Assembly: GCA_937862885.1 (NCBI GenBank)
Contig: CALMEE010000142.1
Coordinates: forward strand, 27,165-91,164
DNA from: an uncultured Planctomycetaceae bacterium
Lineage (GTDB): Bacteria; Planctomycetota; Planctomycetia; Pirellulales; Pirellulaceae
Length of the DNA stretch: 64,000 bases
Direction of reading: 5' to 3'
The notes below the pieces were generated by a model, which was given only the letters and a program-made list of their open reading frames with translations, did no database searches and was not told the origin of the DNA. The position numbers and the translations under genes were made by a program. Positions 56,812 through 64,000 of this stretch are shown one piece after another. Position 1 is the first letter of the stretch. Each line of letters begins with the position of its first letter.

Positions 56812-57218
56812 GACTACCTATACGCGGAAAAGGTTTAGTTGTTTTCAAGAAATTCAGCTCGAATTGAGCAATTATTTGGAAATTTATTGAATTTGACATT
56901 GTCAGCATGGCTACGCTAGCGACATTTCCCACGCATCCGCAACATTACGCGAAGCTTGTATCGGCGTCATCCAAAACGACACCCGTCACCTCTTGGAGAA
57001 CTATGCCAACTCTCCACTACAAAACGTGCATCCGTACAACGGTCAATTACCGACTGGATGATCGGATTGCTAGCAGCTACAATGAGGCAAAAAATAGAAA
57101 TGGTCCAACCGGTCATGTATTCCTGCTGCAAAAATTCGCCATTCTACAATGTTCAAGTTTGGGATAAGGCGGATGATACCGACGGCCAATTACAATCAAT
57201 CCCCTGGAGCACGACCTC
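56812..57218. other. Divergent intergenic region
   Basis: About 400 nt between csrA and the dehydrogenase gene. Overlapping plus frames (56907-57231) have no motif. Promoters are expected here. Confidence 0.35.
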
Positions 57219-58373
57219 ATGTCAGAACTAATCATCGAAGAGGCCAAGATTCAACCTGAAGCAACTGTATTTGGCGAATTCGCTGACGCATTCGGTCCAG
57301 AAAAGGTTGTGTATATCTATGAACCACGTTGTGGCTTGAAAGCGATCGTGGTGATTCATAACACGAGCGTGGGGCCAGCGATTGGTGGTGTTCGAATGAC
57401 ACCCAACGTAACCAGCGAAGAGGTCTTTCGACTTGCCGAAGCCATGACATGGAAGAATGCATTGGCAGGGATTCCACATGGCGGTGGCAAGTCTGGCATC
57501 ATTGCGGATTCCCGCAAATTGCGGCCCGAAGAGAAAGAGATTCTCATTCGGCAATTTGCGCGTGGAATCGAAACCTTGAACCAGTACATTCCAGGCCCTG
57601 ACATGGGAACTGACGAAACGTGCATGGCCTGGATTCGCGATGAGATCCGCAGGTCGGTCGGTCTATCGTCTGTGTTGGGTGGTATTCCCCTTGATCAAAT
57701 TGGCGCGACAGGTTACGGCCTAGCAATTTGTGGCGACGTCATTCAAGAGTTCCTTGACGACCTGAGTTTAGATGGTGCTCGCATTTCGATTCAGGGGTTC
57801 GGAAACGTCGGACAACACGCGGCTAAGTACTTGGTGGAACGTGGTGCTATCTTGACGGTTGCAACCGATTTGGACGGGACCATCCACAATGAAAAAGGGA
57901 TTGATGTTGATGAGTTGATTACGATCATGCGGGAGAAAAAGGGGATCACACACTACCCTGACGCAAAAAAATATGACCGAGACGAATTTATTGATATCAA
58001 CTGCGATATTTTCGTGCCAGCGGCTCAACCTGACGTGATTAACGAAAAATCAGCGAAACGGCTTGACTGCAAAGTCGTTTTGCAAGGAGCAAATATTCCC
58101 TGCACCCCAGAAGCGGAACAGATCCTGCATGATCGCACCATCTTGAACGTGCCTGATTTTGTTGCCAATGCTGGCGGCGTTATTTGTGGGTCTGTCGAAT
58201 ACCATGGTGGCAGCAAAACACAAGCCTTTGCCGAAATCGAAGAGAAGATGCGTGAAAACACACGTGCCGTCATCTTGAAATCGAAACGAGAAAACCTGCT
58301 CCCGCGTGAAGCCGCTTTGAAACTCGCGCGGGCCAGAGTATCTGAAGCAATGAGCTACCGACGAGCCAACTGA
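57219..58373 (+). CDS. Glu/Leu/Phe/Val dehydrogenase
   Basis: A 384-residue NAD(P)-dependent amino acid dehydrogenase. The first part resembles leucine dehydrogenases: VVYIYEPRCGLKAIVVIH and then SVGPAIGGVRM. The substrate-site segment is IPHGGGKSGIIAD, close to GGGKGGI of glutamate dehydrogenases, and PGPDMGTDETCMAWI also follows that type. The coenzyme domain has GFGNVGQHAAKYLVERGA. Catalytic Lys and Asp are present. The enzyme interconverts an amino acid and its keto acid plus ammonium; whether Glu or Leu is the substrate cannot be decided. The ATG at 57219 fits the normal N-terminus. It stands alone. Confidence 0.92.
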   Translation: MSELIIEEAKIQPEATVFGEFADAFGPEKVVYIYEPRCGLKAIVVIHNTSVGPAIGGVRMTPNVTSEEVFRLAEAMTWKNALAGIPHGGGKSGIIADSRKLRPEEKEILIRQFARGIETLNQYIPGPDMGTDETCMAWIRDEIRRSVGLSSVLGGIPLDQIGATGYGLAICGDVIQEFLDDLSLDGARISIQGFGNVGQHAAKYLVERGAILTVATDLDGTIHNEKGIDVDELITIMREKKGITHYPDAKKYDRDEFIDINCDIFVPAAQPDVINEKSAKRLDCKVVLQGANIPCTPEAEQILHDRTILNVPDFVANAGGVICGSVEYHGGSKTQAFAEIEEKMRENTRAVILKSKRENLLPREAALKLARARVSEAMSYRRAN

Positions 58374-58701
58374 CGTCTCCGCTGGGCGTCGCATCGCGTT
58401 AATATCCGGCGTTGCTTTCGGATGATGAAGTCAGCCACAACCGTTTGCGCGGACTGGCCGCGTATACACATCGTTCGGTCGACGACTGCTGAAATCGCTA
58501 GCGTGGTCGAACACGATGCTAATCGTTACCAACGTTGAAAGCCTTTTTACCGTTTTTTTTCACAAAACTGAAATAACCCTCATCTTCGTTAAATTCTCCC
58601 CTATCGAAATGGCGAATTAATGGGTGGATAGTTTGGAGTTTACACCAAACGCATGTCCATTGTCTGTTTACGTACATTTCCAAAATTCCACGGGGGGAAA
58701 T
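58374..58701. other. Intergenic region before the lipoprotein/export pair
   Basis: About 330 nt, no supported gene. A minus-strand frame at 58519-58749 overlaps the next gene start and has no motif. Confidence 0.35.
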
Positions 58702-59481
58702 ATGACTAGGTCCCAGAAGCCTTTGTCTCCTCACGCATGCCTTGGTCATAAGTCCATATCGGATGACCGATTAGCGCGCCGAGTTTTCACAAGAGCGTCC
58801 ATCAAGATCACGCTCGGAGTTTTAGGCTGCATGATGGTCATCGGTTCAACGGGTTGTTCTACGTACAACCGCGGTGGCACCTACAACAACGGGTTTAATT
58901 GGCTGTTCGCGACGGTTGTTGAGCAACCTGTAAATAGTTACCGCGAGCGAGTTTGGGCGCAGCGTTCATTTAACCTAAGATACCCCAGTTGCGATTCGCC
59001 GTTTCCAAGCGATTTCAAAGCGGGCTTCATCGAAGGATACTGTGCTGCTTGTCGCGGTGCTGACGAGCAAGCTCCACCTCTGCCACCAGAATCTTACTGG
59101 TCCACGAGGTACACGACTGAGCAGGGTGCCAAAAAGGCCGAAGCTTGGTTCGCTGGATATCCGGCGGGTGCCAGGGCCGCAAAAGCCGACGGTGTTGGCG
59201 AATACAGCAACATACGAATTTCGACAGAGCTAATGAATATCATGGCCGAGGTGCGAAATGGTAATGAACAGATTGTCGCCATCAATTCAATCGGCCCCCG
59301 TTTGCCACAGTCCACACCTGGAGAAGCCAACTGGGAGTATGCTGGTCCCGATTTCCATCCGCCAGCCTTCCCAGCGTATCAAGAGTCATCTGAGATCCCG
59401 GTAATTCGCTCGAATCGCAAAATTCCCGCGATGAACTCGGGTGCTCCACTCGGTGTACCGAGCGGTACTTTGAATCAATAA
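58702..59481 (+). CDS. Lipoprotein upstream of the export lipoprotein
   Basis: I use the ATG at 58702, preceded by GGGGGA; a longer frame begins at 58624. The product (259 residues) has a basic N-terminus, hydrophobic core ITLGVLGCMMVIG and lipobox STGC. The mature part has the pattern SPFPSDFKAGFIEGYCAACR and ARAAKADGVGEYSNI; it has a pair of close Cys (CAAC). No known domain. The Wza-like gene follows 92 nt downstream on the same strand, so an envelope or exopolysaccharide role is likely but not shown. Confidence 0.7.
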   Translation: MTRSQKPLSPHACLGHKSISDDRLARRVFTRASIKITLGVLGCMMVIGSTGCSTYNRGGTYNNGFNWLFATVVEQPVNSYRERVWAQRSFNLRYPSCDSPFPSDFKAGFIEGYCAACRGADEQAPPLPPESYWSTRYTTEQGAKKAEAWFAGYPAGARAAKADGVGEYSNIRISTELMNIMAEVRNGNEQIVAINSIGPRLPQSTPGEANWEYAGPDFHPPAFPAYQESSEIPVIRSNRKIPAMNSGAPLGVPSGTLNQ

Positions 59482-59573
59482 CAGTATTTAACACGATCCA
59501 TCACCATTAAGCTGGTTATACGATAAGCATAGCGCTTGCAGAGTATCAACAGGTGCTTGTGAAAAGGAGTTTC

Positions 59574-60896
59574 ATGGCTATGAACCGACCCGCCAAAAAA
59601 TATGCTCACACGCGACTATTGAAAGCCAGCTTTGGGCTTTTGGTCCTGTGCTGTTTGGGGATGACCGGATGTACTCAATTGGTTGCCCCAATCAACTCGA
59701 TTCCCGCGAATCGCATTCCACCTGAGTTTCTCTCACCGCCTCGGGCCAACGCCGAGACGATTGACTTCGCGTTATTGGGTCAGGAGAAGCCGGCCAATTA
59801 CACGTTGGACGAGGGAGACGTTTTGGGCATCCATATCGCCACCATCTTTGGCGATGAAACCCAACCTCCTATCGTGCAGTTTCCTGCACCGGAGAGCGAT
59901 TTGAATCCGTCGATCGGCTTTCCGGTCCCGGTACGCGAAAACGGAACCATTTCGCTACCGCTGATCGATCCGCTGCCTGTCCGCGGGTTGACTGTTCCGC
60001 AGGTTGAAGAAGCTATTAAACGTGCATACGTTCAGAAAGGCCAATTGGTTGATCCAAAGGTAATCGTCACGTTGATGCGAAAACGCACCTATCGCGTTGT
60101 CGTCATCCGACAAGATAACCAGTTCTTCAACCAACAACAGAACTTCCGTCGGTTGACGGCACCTGTAACGGACCGAACGGACGAAAGCGCACGAGGATTC
60201 GTATTGAATCTACCAGCATATGAAAACGATCTGATGAATGCCTTAGCTCAGACTGGTGGTTTGCCAGGTATCAATGCGAAAAACGAAATCAAAATCTTGC
60301 GTGCCGCCCGCAATCAAGCGGAACGACAAGCACGTCTGCAAGGTAACTACAGCATTCCAGCTGGACGCGCATTTCCCTATCAAATGGGAATGGGCGGCGG
60401 CGCAACTGAGAACGCCAACGTCGTGATCGTCCCATTGCGACTCCGGCCCGGACAGGCTCCTCGATTCCGCCCCTCGGACGTTATTCTGAATGAAGGGGAC
60501 ATCGTCTACGTCGAATCGCGGGAATCGGAAGTCTACTACACAGGTGGATTACTGGGAGGTGGCGAGTGGGCCCTGCCACGAGACTACGACCTGGACGTGC
60601 TGGGTGCCGTTGCCATCGCAGGAACAACGATCGGTGTCGACCGCCAGTCGTTGATCGGCGGATTGGCTGGGCAAGCACGAGTTCCGCCAACACAACTGAT
60701 TGTCTTGCGTCAATTGCCGAACAACCAACAGATCGCAATTGAAGTTGATTTGACCGAGGCCGTCAACAATCCGCGAAGCCGACTACTCGTCGCACCGCGA
60801 GATACGTTGATCCTTCGCTACAAACCAGAAGAAGAAATTCTCAACTTTGCATCGGGAACGTTCTTCACCTTTGGTATCCGCGAACTGTTCCGCTAA
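59574..60896 (+). CDS. Polysaccharide export lipoprotein (Wza-like, Poly_export/SLBB)
   Basis: A 440-residue outer-envelope lipoprotein. The ATG at 59574 has AAGGAG 4 nt upstream; an upstream GTG/CTG-type frame begins at 59553. The signal ends in the lipobox GMTGC. Residues 65-170 form the Poly_export domain: NYTLDEGDVLGIHIATIF, then RENGTISLPLIDPLPVRGLT and VPQVEEAIKRAYVQKG. Residues 175-330 hold two SLBB-like parts with VILNEGDIVYVESRESEVYY and GLLGGGEWALPRDYDLDVL. The C-terminus lacks the hydrophobic amphipathic helix that forms the Wza pore in E. coli (its end is FFTFGIRELFR). No glycosyltransferase, wzc or wzx gene is nearby. Confidence 0.88.
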   Translation: MAMNRPAKKYAHTRLLKASFGLLVLCCLGMTGCTQLVAPINSIPANRIPPEFLSPPRANAETIDFALLGQEKPANYTLDEGDVLGIHIATIFGDETQPPIVQFPAPESDLNPSIGFPVPVRENGTISLPLIDPLPVRGLTVPQVEEAIKRAYVQKGQLVDPKVIVTLMRKRTYRVVVIRQDNQFFNQQQNFRRLTAPVTDRTDESARGFVLNLPAYENDLMNALAQTGGLPGINAKNEIKILRAARNQAERQARLQGNYSIPAGRAFPYQMGMGGGATENANVVIVPLRLRPGQAPRFRPSDVILNEGDIVYVESRESEVYYTGGLLGGGEWALPRDYDLDVLGAVAIAGTTIGVDRQSLIGGLAGQARVPPTQLIVLRQLPNNQQIAIEVDLTEAVNNPRSRLLVAPRDTLILRYKPEEEILNFASGTFFTFGIRELFR

Positions 60897-60917
60897 TCCA
60901 GCTAGTAACGTAAGAGC

Positions 60918-60949
60918 AAAAGCCGCGAAAACCTTCGCGGCTTTTTTTA
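60918..60949 (+). terminator. Terminator after the export lipoprotein gene
   Basis: AGCCGCGAA pairs with TTCGCGGCT around a 4-nt loop, followed by a run of T. It lies about 25 nt after the stop of the export gene. Confidence 0.85.
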
Positions 60950-61068
60950 TTTCATTCTCAAATTCATGAAGTGATTAGAAATCCGGCGGCCTTAAACCTG
61001 CCTCGCCCTGCCCTGCCCTACAGATTGTCGGGATACACGCCACATGAATCCCCCGTTTCCTGCCGCAA

Positions 61069-62055
61069 TCACCAAACCAGTTCGTGCTGCTGCGGTGCTT
61101 GCGATAGTCGCGGTCCATTAATTTGCACGACTTTTGACGCCAGAAAATTTCCCCATCGGGCAGCTTGCGCGGGTGATTTTCCGTTGGTGAGTCCGTACAA
61201 AACTCCTCCCGCGAATGCGTCGCCTGCGCCTACCGTGTCCAACGGTTTAACGGGGAATCCGTTTACCCGTTTCTGCTCACCATTTTCCACCACAATGCAG
61301 CCGTGCTCGCTGTTGGTCACAAACACCAACGGCACCATTTTCCCCAAAATGGTTGCACAAGACTCAATGGTATCCGCTTCACAATAGATTTTGGCCTCAT
61401 CCAGATTACAGAACAAGATATCACAGTATTCGCTGACAACGTCCTTAAAGTCACTAGCATACCGATGCACCAAAAATGAATCGGAAAACGTGAACGCGAC
61501 CTTAGTGCCATGTCGCTTTGACTGTTGCATCGTTTCCAAGCATGCTTGGCGCGGCAGTTCCGCATCCCACAAATAACCTTCGATGTAACTGATTTTGCAA
61601 TCAGCCAGCTGCTCAAAATCGATTTCGCTCGGCTCCAAACAAGTCGAGATTCCCAAATGGGTACACATGGTTCTCTCTGCGTCTGGAGTTGTCAGAACAA
61701 CACATGTCCCTGTCGGCAAAGAAGCTTCTGGCGCGGGGAGCACTGGGAATTCAATCCCCGACGTATGCATGTCTTTGCGATAGAATTCCCCGTTCGTGTC
61801 CGATGTAACCTTGCCACAATAAATTCCCTTGCCACCGCTTTGCGCTATGGCGACCATCGTATTTGCTGCGGAACCACCAGAAGCGAGATGAACATCTTCC
61901 CGCTCTATGCCGATTAAAATCGAGGCCTGTTCCGATGCATCCATCAACGTCATTGCCCCTTTGGCTAATCCACGTTCTGAAATAAAGTCATCGGAAACAA
62001 AAGCAAGTATATCGACAATCGCATTGCCGACGCCAAACACATCGTATTTTCTCAT
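61069..62055 (-). CDS. PfkB-family sugar/nucleoside kinase (adenosine kinase-like)
   Basis: A 328-residue ribokinase-family enzyme, starting at the ATG at 62055 (RKYDVFGVGNAIVDILAFVS). The PfkB motifs are present: HLASGGSAANTMVAIAQSGG near residue 60 and the C-terminal KPLDTVGAGDAFAGGVLYG with catalytic Asp. The overall layout and the segment AFTFSDSFLVHRY fit the adenosine kinase-like subgroup. The ribosome site GAAGG lies 9 nt before the ATG. It transfers phosphate from ATP to a sugar or nucleoside. The exact substrate cannot be read from the motifs. It faces thpR. Confidence 0.9.
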   Translation of the reverse strand: MRKYDVFGVGNAIVDILAFVSDDFISERGLAKGAMTLMDASEQASILIGIEREDVHLASGGSAANTMVAIAQSGGKGIYCGKVTSDTNGEFYRKDMHTSGIEFPVLPAPEASLPTGTCVVLTTPDAERTMCTHLGISTCLEPSEIDFEQLADCKISYIEGYLWDAELPRQACLETMQQSKRHGTKVAFTFSDSFLVHRYASDFKDVVSEYCDILFCNLDEAKIYCEADTIESCATILGKMVPLVFVTNSEHGCIVVENGEQKRVNGFPVKPLDTVGAGDAFAGGVLYGLTNGKSPAQAARWGNFLASKVVQINGPRLSQAPQQHELVW

Positions 62056-62245
62056 TGAATCAAACCTTCGAAAAGAATTGCCGAGCCCGTAAAGCGGTGA
62101 GCACGGGAACAAGCTAAATTGCTCAGGCCGCCACATTATGGTATGAATGAGGACGCGATGCAATTACTGGTTTACGTGAGTTGTGCCAACGAACCAAAAC
62201 TTGCGTTGCATCGATCATTTACAGTTTTGCATTTGTGATTTATCC

Positions 62246-62815
62246 ATGCCCAAGGACTTTCGCACGTTCGTCGCCATTGACCTCCCCTCAGCCTTGAAGC
62301 TACGCATCGAAAAGTGGTCGAATCGATTCAAGGACTATACAGACTACCGTTGGACGGACACACAGAATCTGCATTTGACGCTTAATTTCGTCGGCTCTGT
62401 TACTGAACAAGACATTACTCCGTTGTGCCGAGAGATCGAGTCGCGGCTCTGCGACCTACCTAGGTTTTCGATTGCCTTGGGGGGATGTGGTGCATTCCCG
62501 CGAACCTCGAGGCCTCGCGTGGTTTGGCTCGGTGTCGCGCGTGGAGAAGAACCGGTAATCCAAGCCCATCGACGTACCGAAGCGCTACTCGTCGAACAGT
62601 TGTACCCTCGTGATCGCTTAAACTTTCATCCTCACGTTACGCTGGGGCGAGCCAATCGAGGTGCACGGCAAAATGCCAGCATGGAGACTGTCATTCAGTC
62701 AGCCAGTGACGTAACGTTCGATTCCTTTAACGTCGAGGAAATCACCATTTTCGAAAGTGTACTTGAGCGGCAGGGGCCTCGCTACACTCCGATTTTTCGC
62801 GTTAAATTGACGTAG
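62246..62815 (+). CDS. thpR: RNA 2',3'-cyclic phosphodiesterase (2H family)
   Basis: A 189-residue 2H-type phosphoesterase. The two HxTx motifs are LHLTLNFVG near residue 45 and FHPHVTLGR near residue 130, which hold the catalytic His and Thr. The N-terminus KDFRTFVAIDLPSALKLRI is typical. ThpR opens 2',3'-cyclic phosphate at RNA ends, and related proteins ligate tRNA halves. The ATG at 62246 is chosen over an open frame from 62183, as this is the usual start. It is a single gene, divergent from the PfkB kinase. Confidence 0.92.
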   Translation: MPKDFRTFVAIDLPSALKLRIEKWSNRFKDYTDYRWTDTQNLHLTLNFVGSVTEQDITPLCREIESRLCDLPRFSIALGGCGAFPRTSRPRVVWLGVARGEEPVIQAHRRTEALLVEQLYPRDRLNFHPHVTLGRANRGARQNASMETVIQSASDVTFDSFNVEEITIFESVLERQGPRYTPIFRVKLT

Positions 62816-63229
62816 CCGGGGACCGACGACATCGCCCATGATTTGTGCAACGACCCGCAATTTTTTGCCTCGCTTTAGGCTTGAGCGAGAGGAAATCCAA
62901 CGTTCATGGACAAACGTTTTTTTATGGGTAGCCTGCTGGGTCTGTGTAGTTTGAGACACATTCTCAAGTTAACGTTCGTCAAAAGTTGTAATTGACCTGC
63001 GTCAACACCGACTAATACAATATCGACGTGGATGAAGATCGCGTTTCCGACCGATTTTAACTTTATATCCCGTGCAGTTGAGAGACCGATACCAGCATGG
63101 CGAAATTCGCTTACTGCAACAACTCGCACATTGGTTCGCCGCCATTTTGATTTTCCAGTCACTTAGACACGAAACTGGGCAGACGGTAACCCGTCATTAT
63201 CGAGACCCCACAAGTCGTATTGCACTTTG
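62816..63229. other. Intergenic region before the DsbD-like gene
   Basis: About 410 nt. Minus frames at 62699-62959 and 62875-63162 have no motif or ribosome site. Nothing else was seen. Confidence 0.35.
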
Positions 63230-63244
63230 ATGAGTTTTCAAAAC

Positions 63245-64000
63245 ATGTATTTCTTTCGATTGTTGCTGGTCGCTTTAATCCATGTCAACGCGCTGGTCTT
63301 GAGCGTTGCGGCGCAGCAAGATGCTGACAACTTTTTCTCGAAACTCAGATCGCCCGGCACTGCGCAGATCGGCGAAGGGAACAAGATGATTCTGGGGGCC
63401 AAATTCGAACTGTTGGAAAACAGTCGATTCGGTGAAATCACCCTCAGTGCTTCGATTGAACCGCAATGGCACACATATTCTATTACTCAGCTTGGCGGTC
63501 CCGGTCCATCAAAAATAAAAGTTGTGGAGCAAGCGGGCGTGCGTGTCCTGGATTCCTTTAAACCGGATCAAGAGCCGGAAAAATCGAGTTCGACGGTATG
63601 GCCAGATGTGACCATCGAAAAACACAAATTGTTCGTTTCTTGGAAGGCTCCAATTTATATCGCTGACGAGATTGATGTTGGACAACTTGAGATCGCCTTG
63701 CAATTTGATGGGCAAGTTTGCGACGAAACCGCTGGATGCATCCCCTTCTTTGGGGAGGAATACACTGCAAGATTCGACGGCTATTTGAAGCAACTTTCGG
63801 GTCTGCACCCTAACATCGGCACGGACGACGAGGCCATACAAAGAGCCGCACCTCAGCCGTCAAATGTCGAAGTTATCCCCGTCGATGCAAGCGTGGCGCA
63901 AGCCCTCGCTGATTTAAAGTTCACAGGGACGGAACTGATCGGTCTTAGCTCAGTTCTAACGGGTGAAATTGACCGAAAGTCGATTCGTCCCGGCGATGAG
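63245..64000 (+). CDS. DsbD-alpha-like secreted protein, 3' end outside window
   Basis: The reading frame is open from 63245 to the edge, 252 codons. An export signal (YFFRLLLVALIHVNALVLSV) starts it. After about residue 50 the mature chain resembles the N-terminal (alpha) domain of DsbD thiol-disulfide interchange proteins: EITLSASIEPQWHTYSI, then IADEIDVGQLEIALQFDG and QVCDETAGCIPFF with two Cys as in nDsbD (CxxxxxC here). DsbD passes electrons from the cytoplasm to periplasmic thiol proteins. An in-frame ATG at 63230 would add five residues. A transmembrane and thioredoxin part may follow outside the window. Confidence 0.75.
   Translation, partial: MYFFRLLLVALIHVNALVLSVAAQQDADNFFSKLRSPGTAQIGEGNKMILGAKFELLENSRFGEITLSASIEPQWHTYSITQLGGPGPSKIKVVEQAGVRVLDSFKPDQEPEKSSSTVWPDVTIEKHKLFVSWKAPIYIADEIDVGQLEIALQFDGQVCDETAGCIPFFGEEYTARFDGYLKQLSGLHPNIGTDDEAIQRAAPQPSNVEVIPVDASVAQALADLKFTGTELIGLSSVLTGEIDRKSIRPGDE

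Overview
This window looks like a chromosomal segment of a planctomycete, probably of the Pirellulales type. Composition is moderate (near 50% GC by eye). Typical planctomycete features are a TIGR03000-type beta-repeat protein behind a Gly/Ser/His-rich region, a DUF1570 family HEGAH protein, redoxin/cytochrome c/PHM-like fusions, large membrane Ser/Thr kinases, PEGA lipoproteins and many short lipoproteins of unknown role. Operons are short and intergenic gaps are long. There is no phage, IS element, CRISPR array or rRNA operon.

Layout. 1-9.7 kb: a partial unknown gene, a small SHOCT-like membrane protein, clpX broken by an in-frame TAA, the nitrogen-signalling pair glnB-glnD with a possible sigma-54 site upstream, and a TPR protein. 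Next comes a decayed stretch (8.7-9.6 kb) with a relic of a cysteine desulfurase C-terminus and a frameshifted unknown gene around a tiny membrane protein. 9.7-18.7 kb: tRNA-Asp(GTC), a coiled-coil protein overlapping a sulfotransferase-like protein, a polytopic Ser/Thr kinase facing a membrane PP2C phosphatase, and a PEGA lipoprotein. 18.8-30.1 kb: an mlaE-mlaF-mlaD lipid-transport operon, a Coa1-like protein, lepA, a HEAT-repeat lipoprotein overlapping a redoxin/cytochrome c/copper-monooxygenase-like protein, and a DUF1570 protein. 30.5-39.3 kb: a 1102-residue secretin N-domain protein without a recognisable secretin barrel, a CRP/FNR regulator, a membrane zf-HC2-like protein, a lipoprotein, a thioredoxin-like lipoprotein and a TPR protein. 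39.5-50.9 kb: housekeeping genes fumC, pdxH, rpsR, pdxA, dtd, cvpA and accA, a YdjM-like membrane protein and several very small proteins; accA is 4 nt downstream of a non-RD kinase gene. 51.2-64 kb: truA, the TIGR03000 protein, a large lipase-like lipoprotein, csrA with a long tail, a Glu/Leu-type dehydrogenase, a lipoprotein plus Wza-like export lipoprotein, a PfkB sugar/nucleoside kinase, thpR and the start of a DsbD-alpha-like secreted protein.

Links between genes. GlnB/GlnD and the Glu/Leu dehydrogenase concern nitrogen and amino-acid metabolism. PdxA and PdxH are steps of vitamin B6 synthesis or salvage. MlaDEF, the export lipoprotein and the many lipoproteins concern the cell envelope. 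The kinases, PP2C, CRP and CsrA form a regulatory layer. No single large novel system is evident. The best candidates for new biology are the coiled-coil/sulfotransferase pair, the non-RD kinase/accA pair, the barrel-less secretin-domain protein, the redoxin-cytochrome-PHM fusion and several undescribed micro-proteins. Function calls rest on motifs read by eye; no database search was possible.
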